A stretch of DNA of 64,000 bases from Blastococcus capsensis. Its GTDB lineage: Bacteria > Actinomycetota > Actinomycetes > Mycobacteriales > Geodermatophilaceae. Where the stretch lies: positions 1-64,000 of the forward strand of contig NZ_JASNNW010000002.1 of the NCBI RefSeq assembly GCF_030165005.1. Direction: 5' to 3'. The notes beneath the pieces are model-generated. The model was not told the DNA's origin. It did not search any database and saw only the letters and a program-made list of their open reading frames with translations. Position numbers and translations under genes: made by a program. Every line of letters begins with the position of its first letter. Within the stretch, counting starts at the first letter, position 1. Positions 15,570 through 24,544 of this stretch are shown in pieces.

Positions 15570-17081
15570 GTGTCAGCACCCCGCGCCATCGACGAGGCGT
15601 TCCTCGCGCTGCCGCTGTCCGCGCTCACGGAGGCCGCGCTGACCCGGGCGGTCGACCTCGGCTGCGAGCACGCCGATCTCCGGGTCGAGCGGATCCGCAC
15701 CCAGACGATCAGCCTGCGCGACGCCCGCCCCGAGGCGTTCACCGACGGGGAGGACCTGGGTCTGGCCGTCCGCGTGGTGCACGAGGGCACCTGGGGCTTC
15801 GCCGCGGGCGTCGTGCTCACCGCGGCCGAGGCGGTGCGGCTGGCCGAGGAAGCCGTGGCGGTGGCCCGGGTGGCCGCCGCGCTCAACCAGGACCGGGTGG
15901 AGCTCGCGCTCGAACCCACCTACGACGGCACCTGGATCTCCGCCTACGACATCGACCCCTTCACCGTCCCGGACGGGGAGAAGTCCGCGCTGCTCACCGA
16001 GCTCTCCGAGCGGCTGCTGGCCGCCGACGGCGTCGAGCACGTGCAGGCCACCTGCATGCTGGTCAAGGAGCAGAAGTACTACGCCGACACCGCCGGCACC
16101 CGCACCCGCCAGCAGCGCATCCGCATCCAGCCGGAGTTCACCGCGCTGACCGTCGACCGCGCGACCGGCTCGTTCGAGAGCATGCGCACCCTGGCCCCGC
16201 CGGTCGGCCGCGGCTGGGAGTACCTCACCGGCACCGGCTGGGACTGGCGCGGAGAACTCGCCGAGCTGCCCGAACTGCTGCGGGAGAAGACCAAGGCGCC
16301 CTCGGTGCAGGCCGGCCGCTACGACCTCGTCGTCGACCCCTCGAACCTCTGGCTGACCATCCACGAGTCGATCGGCCACGCCACCGAGCTGGACCGGGCG
16401 CTGGGCTACGAGGCCGCCTACGCCGGCACCTCCTTCGCCACGCCCGACCGGCTCGGCACCCTGCGGTACGGCTCCGCGCTGATGGACGTGACCGGCGACC
16501 GCACCGCCCTGCACGGCCTGGCCACCGTCGGCTGGGACGACGAGGGCGTCGCCGGCCAGCAGTGGGACATCGTGCGCGACGGCGTGCTGGTCGGCTACCA
16601 GGTGGACCGCAACATGGCCCGGCGGCAGGGCATGGCGCGCTCCAACGGGTGCGCGTTCGCCGACTCGCCCGGCCACGTGCCGGTGCAGCGGATGGCCAAC
16701 GTGTCGCTGCAGCCGGCGCCCGACGGCCCCTCGACGCAAGCGATCATCGCCGGGGTCGAGCGCGGCATCTACGTCGTCGGCGACAAGAGCTGGTCGATCG
16801 ACATGCAGCGCTACAACTTCCAGTTCACCGGCCAGCGTTTTTACAAGATCGAGAGCGGGAAGCTGGCCGGCCAGCTGCGCGACGTCGCCTACCAGGCGAC
16901 GACGACGGACTTCTGGGGCTCGATGTCGGCGGTCGGCGGCCCGCAGACCTACGTGCTCGGCGGTGCCTTCAACTGCGGCAAGGCCCAGCCCGGCCAGACC
17001 GCGGCGGTCAGCCACGGCTGCCCGACGGCGCTGTTCGAGGACGTCACCATCCTCAACACCGTCGAGGAGGCCGGCCGATGA
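15570..17081 (+). CDS. tldD: TldD metalloprotease subunit
   Basis: 503 residues from the GTG at 15570. The catalytic zinc motif HESIGH (265-270, HExxxH) is intact and lies in the usual WLTIHESIGHATELD context. The C-terminal NCGK motif provides a further metal ligand. TldD pairs with TldE (PmbA-like) to form a heterodimeric protease with a deep cleft that trims unfolded or natural product peptides. The gene overlaps tldE by ATGA at 17078-17081, which supports equal production of the two subunits. Length and motifs are normal. Confidence 0.93.
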   Translation: MSAPRAIDEAFLALPLSALTEAALTRAVDLGCEHADLRVERIRTQTISLRDARPEAFTDGEDLGLAVRVVHEGTWGFAAGVVLTAAEAVRLAEEAVAVARVAAALNQDRVELALEPTYDGTWISAYDIDPFTVPDGEKSALLTELSERLLAADGVEHVQATCMLVKEQKYYADTAGTRTRQQRIRIQPEFTALTVDRATGSFESMRTLAPPVGRGWEYLTGTGWDWRGELAELPELLREKTKAPSVQAGRYDLVVDPSNLWLTIHESIGHATELDRALGYEAAYAGTSFATPDRLGTLRYGSALMDVTGDRTALHGLATVGWDDEGVAGQQWDIVRDGVLVGYQVDRNMARRQGMARSNGCAFADSPGHVPVQRMANVSLQPAPDGPSTQAIIAGVERGIYVVGDKSWSIDMQRYNFQFTGQRFYKIESGKLAGQLRDVAYQATTTDFWGSMSAVGGPQTYVLGGAFNCGKAQPGQTAAVSHGCPTALFEDVTILNTVEEAGR

Positions 17082-18481
17082 GGTACCAGCGTCCGCAGGA
17101 TGTCGTCGAGCAGGCGCTGGCCGCCTCCACCGCCGACGGGCAGATCACCGTCGTGGTCGAGGGCTCGGAGGCCAACCTCCGGTGGGCGGGCAACAGCCTC
17201 ACCACCAACGGGGCCATGCGCTCGCGCTCGGTCGTGGTCATCTCCTTCGTCGACGGCGGGGCCGGGATGGCCGCCGGCACGGTGTCCCGGAGCGGCACCC
17301 CGGACATCGTCGAGCTCGTCGCCGCCAGCGAGCGCGCCGCCCGCGACGCCGGCCCGGCCGAGGACGCGATGCCGCTGATCGCCCCTGGTCCTGACGGTGG
17401 TGCGCTTCCCGGGGCCGGCGACTGGGCCGCCGACCCGGCGGAGACCTCCATCGGCGTCTTCGCCGACTTCGCCCCCGCGCTGGGCCAGGCGTTCGGCGAG
17501 GCGCGCGACCGCGGCGAGCTGCTGTTCGGGTTCGCCGAGCACACCATGCGCAGCACCTACCTGGGCAGCTCCACCGGGCTTCGGCTGCGGCACGACCAGC
17601 CCACCGGCCGGTTGGAGCTCAACGGCAAGACCCCGGACTTCGGCCGCTCGGTCTGGGCCGGCACGGGCACGCGGGACTTCACGGACGTGTCGGTGGCCGA
17701 CCTGGCCGCCGACGTGGAGCGGAAGATGGCGTGGTCGCAGCGACGGGTGGACCTGCCGGCCGGGCGCTACGAGACGTTGCTGCCGCCCTCGGCGGTCAGC
17801 GACCTGATGATCTACCTCTACTGGACGATGGAGGCCCGGGACGCCGACGAGGGGCGCAACGTCTTCGCCCGGCCCGGCGGGGGCAACCGCACGGGTGACC
17901 GGCTGGCGGCCCTGCCGCTGACGCTGCGCAGCGACCCCGGTTTCCCCGGCCTGGAGGCCGCGCCGTTCCAGGTGGTGGGCTCGTCGTCGGGCTCGGCGTC
18001 GGTGTTCGACAACGGCATGGCGACCCCTGCGGTCGACTGGATCTCCGAGGGGGTGCTCGCCAACCTGATCCGTCCCCGGGCATGGGCGCTGAAGACCACG
18101 GCGCCGGCCACCGCCGCGGTCGACAACCTGATCCTCGAGCAGCCGGGCGTCACGGCCACGCAGGAGGAGATGGTGGCGGCCACCGACCGGGGGCTGCTGC
18201 TTACCACCCTCTGGTACATCCGCGAGGTGGATCCGCAGACCCTGCTGCTCACCGGGCTGACCCGCGACGGCGTGTTCCTGGTCGAGAACGGCGAGGTCAC
18301 CGGTGGGGTGAACAACTTCCGGTTCAACGAGTCGCCGGTCGACCTGCTGGGCCGTGCGGTGCAGGCCGGCGTCACCGAGCGCACCCTGCCGCGGGAGTGG
18401 AACGATTGGTTCACCCGCACCGCCATGCCGGCCCTGCGGGTGCCGGACTTCAACATGAGCAGCGTGAGCCCGGCCAGCTGA
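17078..18481 (+). CDS. tldE: TldE/PmbA-family subunit
   Basis: 467 residues. It is the partner of TldD and shares its fold but, as expected for TldE, has no HExxxH motif. Family-typical elements include the N-terminal VVEGSEANLRWAGNSLTTNG strand region, the central LLPPSAVSDLMIYLYW segment and the C-terminal GGVNNFRFNESP. TldE contributes to substrate binding while TldD carries zinc. The start codon overlaps the tldD stop. After the stop there is a 228-bp region with a short open frame and then a small Cys-rich gene on the same strand. Confidence 0.92.
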   Translation: MRYQRPQDVVEQALAASTADGQITVVVEGSEANLRWAGNSLTTNGAMRSRSVVVISFVDGGAGMAAGTVSRSGTPDIVELVAASERAARDAGPAEDAMPLIAPGPDGGALPGAGDWAADPAETSIGVFADFAPALGQAFGEARDRGELLFGFAEHTMRSTYLGSSTGLRLRHDQPTGRLELNGKTPDFGRSVWAGTGTRDFTDVSVADLAADVERKMAWSQRRVDLPAGRYETLLPPSAVSDLMIYLYWTMEARDADEGRNVFARPGGGNRTGDRLAALPLTLRSDPGFPGLEAAPFQVVGSSSGSASVFDNGMATPAVDWISEGVLANLIRPRAWALKTTAPATAAVDNLILEQPGVTATQEEMVAATDRGLLLTTLWYIREVDPQTLLLTGLTRDGVFLVENGEVTGGVNNFRFNESPVDLLGRAVQAGVTERTLPREWNDWFTRTAMPALRVPDFNMSSVSPAS

Positions 18482-18518
18482 ACGCGGCGGTCGAATGACA
18501 ACAGCGTAGTTCTCACAA

Positions 18519-18713
18519 GTGGATCGTGAACCGCTGGCGGAAAGTGCCGGGGACGAAACGTATCGACGGAATTACGCTCGGTTGCGAAAGTACTGGCGGC
18601 TGAGAGCTTTACCCCGGGCCTGGATGTGCCGAAACCTCTCGTACCCCAGTTCTTCTGGGAAACCGAACGCAAGCCCCGCTTCCCACGGGGCTGTCGAGGG
18701 GAGGACTCCGTGA
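18519..18713 (+). CDS. Possible short ORF (64 residues) upstream of Cys-rich protein
   Basis: A GTG at 18519 opens a 64-codon frame rich in Arg and Tyr (DETYRRNYARLRKYWRLRA) that ends in a TGA overlapping the GTG start of the next gene by four bases (GTGA at 18710-18713). The overlap would allow translational coupling or a leader-peptide role. No family is recognised, and no clear ribosome site was found at the GTG. Codon use at third positions is less GC-biased than in neighbours, and the stretch is lower in GC than the flanks. It could equally be a non-coding leader of the downstream gene. Confidence 0.25.
   Translation: MDREPLAESAGDETYRRNYARLRKYWRLRALPRAWMCRNLSYPSSSGKPNASPASHGAVEGRTP
18672..18692 (+). 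promoter_or_regulatory. Hairpin in the leader of the Cys-rich protein gene
   Basis: AGCCCCG and CGGGGCT form a perfect 7-bp stem with a 7-base loop. The hairpin lies just before the GGGGAGG ribosome-binding site of the gene at 18710. It might attenuate translation or transcription, or be only a small palindrome. It carries no U-run, so it is not a classical terminator. Confidence 0.35.
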
Positions 18714-19012
18714 GCAGGAGTCGCAAGCCGTCCGTCTTCCAGGTGGGCAAGGTCCGCGACGACGGGCACACCGTCGTGATCTCCGGCTGGGGCCTGGGCC
18801 TCTGCGCCGCGGCCTGCGCCTGCCACCGCCACCCCTCCGCCGGTCACCTGGCCATCGCCGAGGACCAGGCCGGCGGTTCCATCGGCCTGGCGACCTTCCG
18901 CGAGGGAGGCTGCGACTGCTGCGAGCCGTGGACCTCCGAGGAGCTCGCGGCCATCCTGCGCGACTTCGAAGCCGTGGCCGGCCTCGAGGCGCAGGAGCGC
19001 CTCGCCGGCTGA
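18710..19012 (+). CDS. Small Cys-rich protein of unknown function
   Basis: 100 residues from GTG 18710, with GGGGAGG eight bases upstream. The middle has a cysteine/histidine cluster: GLCAAACACHRHP (three Cys and two His in ten residues) and later GGCDCCEPW (three Cys). The C-terminus is a short acidic helix (TSEELAAILRDFEAVAGLEAQ). The spacing could bind zinc or an iron-sulfur cluster, but no known family is recognised. It lies 228 bp downstream of tldE on the same strand; whether it belongs to that operon is unclear. GC-rich codon positions and a good ribosome site support it as a real gene. Confidence 0.65.
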   Translation: MSRSRKPSVFQVGKVRDDGHTVVISGWGLGLCAAACACHRHPSAGHLAIAEDQAGGSIGLATFREGGCDCCEPWTSEELAAILRDFEAVAGLEAQERLAG

Positions 19013-19147
19013 CCGGCTCGCTGCCTCCCACGTGCCAGGGCGGCAACCCGGCTGCGCGACGCCCGCGAGCTCGGGGTGGTGCCCGGCGAGATGACGCCGG
19101 GCCCGACGACGGCTTCGGCCCTCCGGGAGCACGCGTCTGCGCGGCAA

Positions 19148-19183
19148 GTCTGCCTCTGAGTGCAGTGGTGCTCAGAGGCAGAC
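19148..19183. terminator. 13-bp perfect inverted repeat, terminator-like
   Basis: GTCTGCCTCTGAG and CTCAGAGGCAGAC are exact reverse complements separated by 10 bases. The element lies 135 bp after the Cys-rich gene. It could fold into a stable hairpin and end transcription from upstream, although no T-run follows. It is less GC-rich than the dispersed repeats and not related to them. Confidence 0.5.
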
Positions 19184-19358
19184 CGTGCTCGACACGGTGC
19201 CGTGGTGCCCGCCGCCCAGCTCGGGACGGGCCCTGCGTCACGGCGGCCCCGCGTCGCGGCAGCCCCGCGGTGCTCGGGTGTCACCCGGCCCTGATGAGGT
19301 GGGCGACCCCATGTCGGGCCAGGCCGCCCTGGAGGCGTACTCGCCGGCCTGGCCGGCG

Positions 19359-19408
19359 TCGCCGTGCTGACCCTCGGTGAGAATCGCCGTGCTGACCCTC
19401 GGTGAGAA
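19359..19408. repeat. Two tandem copies of a 25-bp unit
   Basis: The unit TCGCCGTGCTGACCCTCGG plus TGAGAA occurs twice in direct succession (19359-19383 and 19384-19408) without mismatch. It abuts the dispersed palindromic repeat starting at 19409. The exact identity of the copies suggests a recent duplication, perhaps linked to the insertion of that repeat. Confidence 0.85.
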
Positions 19409-19468
19409 GTGGAAGGCCCCCTGGCCCCTGCCGCTCGCAGGCTCGCGGCGGGACCCTGCAGGGGGCCA
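19409..19468. repeat. Dispersed GC-rich palindromic repeat, copy A
   Basis: Outer arms GGCCCCCTG and CAGGGGGCC flank a centre CTCGCAGGCTCGCGGCGGG. The same plan occurs at 22551-22612, 24478-24536 and, in a diverged form, 53065-53122. The element would form a strong hairpin. It resembles repetitive extragenic palindromes; here it has no adjacent gene to terminate. Confidence 0.8.
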
Positions 19469-19739
19469 CCACCCGACGTCGGCTGCCGGTCCTGCCGGCG
19501 GTCGGTCACCAACCACCTGGTGCACCGGGGCACCGGCGCTGCCGTCGGTGAGCCACGTGGCATCTGGTCGGCGACCGGGCTGCGCGGCTGGCGCGCTTCG
19601 CCGGGGCACACCTCGGTCCGCCCGGCCACCGACCAGGCGCTGGGGAACGCCACCGCGGTCGGTGGTCCCCCGTGGACCTGGTCCCGCCGCGACCAGGTCG
19701 TCGACGTCGCACACGAGGCCGGCTGCTCCCTCGGCACCG

Positions 19740-19815
19740 TCTACTTTCGTCGCCGGCTATTCCCTCGTCGCCGGTCACTCCCTCGTCACCGTCTACTTCC
19801 TCGTCACCGGCGCCG
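19740..19815. repeat. Short imperfect direct repeats (CTCGTC-GCCGG type)
   Basis: Units of about 15-16 bases built on TCCCTCGTCGCCGG/TTCCTCGTCACCGG follow one another about five times with small changes. Both the period and the sequence differ from the palindromic repeat. No protein with this repeat is supported. It is a low-complexity array in non-coding DNA. Confidence 0.6.
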
Positions 19816-20059
19816 TCGCCGACCGTGCCATGTCCTGGCGCCAGACCGGCGTCCCGACGGCACGGCTGCCGGGGTGCGCCGCTGGTCCCCGACCGGGGCG
19901 GGTGAGCCCCCCTGGGGCGGGTGTGACGACCGGTGCGGCCGGCGGGCCACCACTCCGCGCGCCGCCCACTACTTGTCGATACTGCATCCCTACGTTCCGT
20001 GCTGACGCGCATCAGTGCGGCCCCTTCCCCGGGCCCGGCGCGAGTGATCGGAGGCCACG

Positions 20060-21091
20060 GTGCAGTCGCAGCGCAGGACCACCCGTCGCCGCCCGCGTGC
20101 CGTCCTGGCTCTCGTCGCGGCCCTCGTAGCGGGCGCCACCGGCGTCCTCACCCCGACGGCGGCCACCGCGGCACCCGGCTCCGTCGCCGAGGCCGCCACG
20201 CTGATGGCCCAGGCCGCTCAGGAGCTGACCCGCGTCGAGGCCCAGGTGCACGAGGCGGAGGAGATCGTCGCCGTGCAGCAGGCCGCCGCGGCCGCGGCCG
20301 CCGCCCAGGCCGAGGCCGCCCGGCAGGCCGTCGCCGTCCACGAGCCGCAGATCCGGGCCATCGTCCAGAGCGGCTTCACCGGCACGACCACCTCCCGGCT
20401 GGCCGCCTTCCTGACCAGCGACTCCGCCGATGACCTGGTCCGGCAGCTGACCACGCTGGACATGATCGCCGCGCACACCAACGCGGTCATCGCCGAGGTC
20501 GCCGCGGCCCGGACGGCCGCCGAACAGGCCCAGGCGACCGCCGACCAGGCGGCCGCCACCGCCCGGGCCGGCCTGGAGGAGCTCCAGGCCCAGCAGGCGG
20601 AGGTCGAGCGGCGGGCGACCCAGTACGAGTCCGACTACGCCCGGCTGTCGGCCGAGGAGCAGGACCGGGTCTCCACCGCCGTGGCCGGCCCGCGGCTGCG
20701 GACGCCGGCGGTCGACGAGCTGCCCGTCGTCCCGGGCAGCGCCGCGGCCACCGCCATCCAGACGGCGCTGGCGCAGGTGGGCTCGCCCTACCGACGGGGC
20801 GCGACCGGACCCGACGCCTTCGACTGCTCGGGCCTGACGTCCTACGCCTACGCGGCCGCCGGCATCACGCTCCCGCGGACCAGCGGCGGCCAGTCGAAGA
20901 TCCCCGGCCCGCAGCTCTCCCGCGGCGAGCTGCAGCCCGGTGACCTGGTCTTCTACTACTCCCCGATCAGCCACGTGGCCCTCTACATCGGGAACGGGAT
21001 GATCGTGCACGCCCGGACGTACGGCACACCGCTGTCGGTGACCAGCGTCGACCAGGGCGGCTTCCGGTTCGGCGTCCGCCCCACCGGCTGA
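20060..21091 (+). CDS. Secreted NlpC/P60 peptidoglycan endopeptidase with coiled-coil
   Basis: 343 residues from GTG 20060 with GGAGG upstream. A signal peptide occupies about residues 1-38 (basic start, then VLALVAALVAG, then TAATAAPG). An Ala/Gln/Glu-rich coiled-coil runs to about 205. The NlpC/P60 domain takes up the C-terminal 115 residues, with catalytic Cys256 (DAFDCSGLT), His305 (SHVALYIG) and a third polar position at His317 (IVHARTYG). This is the architecture of actinobacterial RipA/RipC-like enzymes that cut the D-Glu-mDAP bond during cell separation, with the coiled-coil used for regulation. No c-di-AMP riboswitch could be recognised in the leader. Confidence 0.92.
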   Translation: MQSQRRTTRRRPRAVLALVAALVAGATGVLTPTAATAAPGSVAEAATLMAQAAQELTRVEAQVHEAEEIVAVQQAAAAAAAAQAEAARQAVAVHEPQIRAIVQSGFTGTTTSRLAAFLTSDSADDLVRQLTTLDMIAAHTNAVIAEVAAARTAAEQAQATADQAAATARAGLEELQAQQAEVERRATQYESDYARLSAEEQDRVSTAVAGPRLRTPAVDELPVVPGSAAATAIQTALAQVGSPYRRGATGPDAFDCSGLTSYAYAAAGITLPRTSGGQSKIPGPQLSRGELQPGDLVFYYSPISHVALYIGNGMIVHARTYGTPLSVTSVDQGGFRFGVRPTG

Positions 21092-22549
<1,458 letters not shown>

Positions 22550-22550
22550 A

Positions 22551-22800
22551 AGAGGACCCCCTTGCCCCCCGCCACTCGCAGGCTCGCGTCGGGCCCCTGC
22601 AAGGGGGCCGTTCCAGTACGTCACCAGGCTCAGGGCGGGGCCCTGGAAGGGGGCCGTTCCAGTACGTCACCAGGCTCAGGGCGGGGCCCTGGAAGGGGCC
22701 GTTCCAGTACGTCACCAGGCTCAGGGCGGGGCCCTGGAAGGGGGCCGTTCCAGTACGTCACCAGGCTCGCGGCGGGACCCTGCGAGGGGGCCGTTCCAGC
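22551..22800. repeat. Palindromic repeat copy B plus tandem array of half-units (period 45-46 bp)
   Basis: Directly behind gdhA lies a full copy of the palindromic repeat (arms CCCCCTTGC and GCAAGGGGG around CTCGCAGGCTCGCG). Then come four repeats of a 45-46-base unit made of the repeat's 3' half (CAGGCTCAGGGCGGGGCCC plus TGGAAGGGGGCC) joined to GTTCCAGTACGTCACC. GTTCCAG begins at 22610, 22656, 22701, 22747 and, in partial form, 22793. The first three units are nearly identical; the last is closer to the ancestral CTCGCGGCGGG form. The array ends at the stop of the convergent MetE-like gene and could serve as a bidirectional terminator. Confidence 0.92.
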
Positions 22801-22802
22801 TC

Positions 22803-23837
22803 CTACAGTTCGGCGCGCAGCTGCTCCGCGGCCAGCGCCAGCGACCGCATCTTGCCCGCCGCGGACTCCTGCGGCAGGTACTTCAGCCCGCAGTCGCTGG
22901 TGAGCACCAGCCGGTCGACGTCCACGTCGTCCAGCGCGCGACGCACCCGGTCGGCCACGACCTCGGGGCTCTCCACCTCCGGCGTGGACAGGTCGAGGAC
23001 CCCGAGGGCGATGCCCTTGCCCCGCAGCGGCCGCAGCGTGGCGGGGTCGAGGTGCGACTGCGCCGTCTCCACGGCGACGGTGTCGACGGGGGTGTCGGCG
23101 AGCTCGGGCAGGAACGAGTAACCCTCGGGCCGCTCGGAGACCATCGCGGCGTACCCGAAGCACAGGTGCAGGTGCACCGGACCGGGCGCGCCCTCCACCG
23201 CTCGGGTCACCGCCTCCGCGCCGTACTTCCGGGCGACGTCGGGGCGGGCCTGCAGCCACGGCTCGTCGATCTGCACGATGTCGGCGCCGGCGGTGAAGAG
23301 GTCGGCGATCTCCGCGCGGACGACGTCGGCGTAGGCCAGGGCGAGCGCCCGGTCGTCGCCGTAGTGGTCGTCCTGGGCCTGCTGCGCCATGGTGAACGGG
23401 CCCGGGACCGTGATCTTGACGATCCGGTCGGTGTGCGCCCGGAGGAAGCGGACGTCGTCGGCCTGGATCGGGGTGGGCCGGGAGATCGCGCCCCGCACCC
23501 GCGGCACCGGGATCGGCTTGCCCGACCGGTTGAGCACGGTGCCGGGGTCGTCGACGTCGACGCCGGTCAGCGCCGTCGCGAAGTGGTTGGAGTACGACTC
23601 CCGCCGGATCTCGCCGTCGGTGACGATGTCGAGGCCGGCGTGCTCCTGGGAGCGGATGGCCAGCCGGGTCGCGTCGTCCTGCGCCTCGGCGAGCAGCTCG
23701 GGCGCCACCCGCCACAGCTCGCGCGCCCGCACCCGCGGCGGGAACTGGTGGGCCAGGCGGTCGCGGTCGATCAGCCAGCCCGGCTGGGGCAGGCTACCGA
23801 CGATCGACGTGGCAAAGGGGGGAAGGGGCGCCGGCAT
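22803..23837 (-). CDS. Core-MetE-like cobalamin-independent methionine synthase domain protein
   Basis: 344 residues, corresponding to the C-terminal catalytic half of MetE only. The zinc ligands are visible as His224 and Cys226 (LHLCFG), Glu257 (VAVETAQ) and Cys316 (TSDCGLKY). IDEPWLQ (190-196) carries the conserved DEP motif. Such short forms lack the N-terminal folate-binding half; they are thought to use an alternative methyl donor (methylcobalamin protein or other) or to be methyltransferases for related thiols. The gene stands near metX/metY, which fits methionine metabolism, but it has its own promoter. It diverges from the carbonic-anhydrase-like gene. Confidence 0.87.
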   Translation of the reverse strand: MPAPLPPFATSIVGSLPQPGWLIDRDRLAHQFPPRVRARELWRVAPELLAEAQDDATRLAIRSQEHAGLDIVTDGEIRRESYSNHFATALTGVDVDDPGTVLNRSGKPIPVPRVRGAISRPTPIQADDVRFLRAHTDRIVKITVPGPFTMAQQAQDDHYGDDRALALAYADVVRAEIADLFTAGADIVQIDEPWLQARPDVARKYGAEAVTRAVEGAPGPVHLHLCFGYAAMVSERPEGYSFLPELADTPVDTVAVETAQSHLDPATLRPLRGKGIALGVLDLSTPEVESPEVVADRVRRALDDVDVDRLVLTSDCGLKYLPQESAAGKMRSLALAAEQLRAEL

Positions 23838-23887
23838 GCCGGCGAGTCTGCCGGGCCCGCCCGGTGCGCGTCACGCGGGGCTGTGCT

Positions 23888-24478
23888 GTGCTGGACGACG
23901 TGGCGGACAACTACATCGCGGCACTGCCCTTCGGCGCCCCGGCGATCGCCGAGGACGCCTTCGTCGCCCCGACGGCGGTGGTGGTGGGTGCGGTGACCAT
24001 GGGCCCGCGGTCCAGCATCTGGTACGGCGCGGTGGCCCGCGCCGACACCGACGTCATCCGGATCGGCGCCGACTCCAACATCCAGGACGGCTGCACCCTC
24101 CACTCCGACGAGGGGTTCCCCCTGGTCGTCGGTGAACGCGTCTCGGTCGGGCACCGGGTGGTGCTGCACGGCGCCCGCATCGACGACGACGTCCTGGTGG
24201 GCATGGGCAGCATCGTCATGAACGGCGCGCACATCGGCTCGGGCTCCATCGTCGCCGCGGGCGCCGTCGTCACCCAGGGCAAGGTCTTCCCGCCCCGTTC
24301 GCTGATCGCCGGCGTCCCCGCCAAGCTGCTGCGCGAGGCCACCGACGACGACCAGCTGCACATCCAGGGCAACGCGATCAGCTACACCGACCGGCTGGAC
24401 TCCGCGCGCGCGGTACGCCCCGTCGTCCGGGGAAAGCTTCCTCCGGCCGGGCACCAGCCCGGCGACGACATGTCCTGA
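23888..24478 (+). CDS. Gamma-class carbonic anhydrase-like protein (left-handed beta-helix)
   Basis: 196 residues from the GTG at 23888; GTGs at 23864 and 23900 are alternatives. The sequence is made of hexapeptide turns (for example VVVGAVTMGPRSSIWYGAV, ADSNIQDGCTLH, GHRVVLHGARIDDDVLVGMGS). The three zinc histidines of the gamma-carbonic-anhydrase fold are at LHSDEG and VGHRVVLHG. The family includes true carbonic anhydrases and acyltransferase-like relatives such as PaaY and YrdA; the enzyme activity is not proven by sequence. The stop overlaps the start of the palindromic repeat copy C. Confidence 0.88.
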   Translation: MLDDVADNYIAALPFGAPAIAEDAFVAPTAVVVGAVTMGPRSSIWYGAVARADTDVIRIGADSNIQDGCTLHSDEGFPLVVGERVSVGHRVVLHGARIDDDVLVGMGSIVMNGAHIGSGSIVAAGAVVTQGKVFPPRSLIAGVPAKLLREATDDDQLHIQGNAISYTDRLDSARAVRPVVRGKLPPAGHQPGDDMS

Positions 24479-24536
24479 AGAAGGACCCCCTGCCCCCCAC
24501 CACTCGCAGGCTCGCGGTGGGCCCCTGCAGGGAGGC
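24478..24536. repeat. Dispersed GC-rich palindromic repeat, copy C
   Basis: It starts within the stop codon of the gamma-carbonic-anhydrase gene (GAAGAAGGACCCCC...). It has arms CCCCCTGC and GCAGGGAGG around ACTCGCAGGCTCGCGGTGGG. It lies between two convergent genes, where it may serve as a terminator for both. Sequence identity to copies A and B is high in the centre and in one arm. Confidence 0.85.
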
Positions 24537-24544
24537 CGCTGACG

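Larger units (their letters stand above)
19013..20059. other. About 1 kb without a supportable gene; repeats only
   Basis: No open frame in this stretch resembles a known protein or has a convincing ribosome site. It contains, in order, a short stretch with a plausible coding look (RLRDARELGVVPGEMTPGP around 19045-19110) that may be a gene remnant, a 13-bp inverted repeat (19148-19183), a 25-bp tandem duplication (19359-19408), one copy of the dispersed GC-rich palindromic repeat (19409-19468) and a low-complexity CTCGTCGCCGG-type repeat (19740-19815). The region looks like decayed or insertion-tolerant DNA between the Cys-rich gene and the NlpC/P60 gene. Confidence 0.6.

Noticed and set aside
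19960-20059. c-di-AMP riboswitch upstream of the NlpC/P60 gene
   Set aside because: Such elements are common before this kind of gene in actinobacteria, but the conserved core could not be found here.
19377-20129. Long plus-strand frames in the repeat region
   Set aside because: They are low-complexity translations of repeats with no ribosome site, and one runs into the NlpC/P60 gene in another frame.
22551-22800. Array as a CRISPR locus
   Set aside because: Units are directly tandem with no variable spacers, and no cas genes are near; the unit is a half of a dispersed palindrome.
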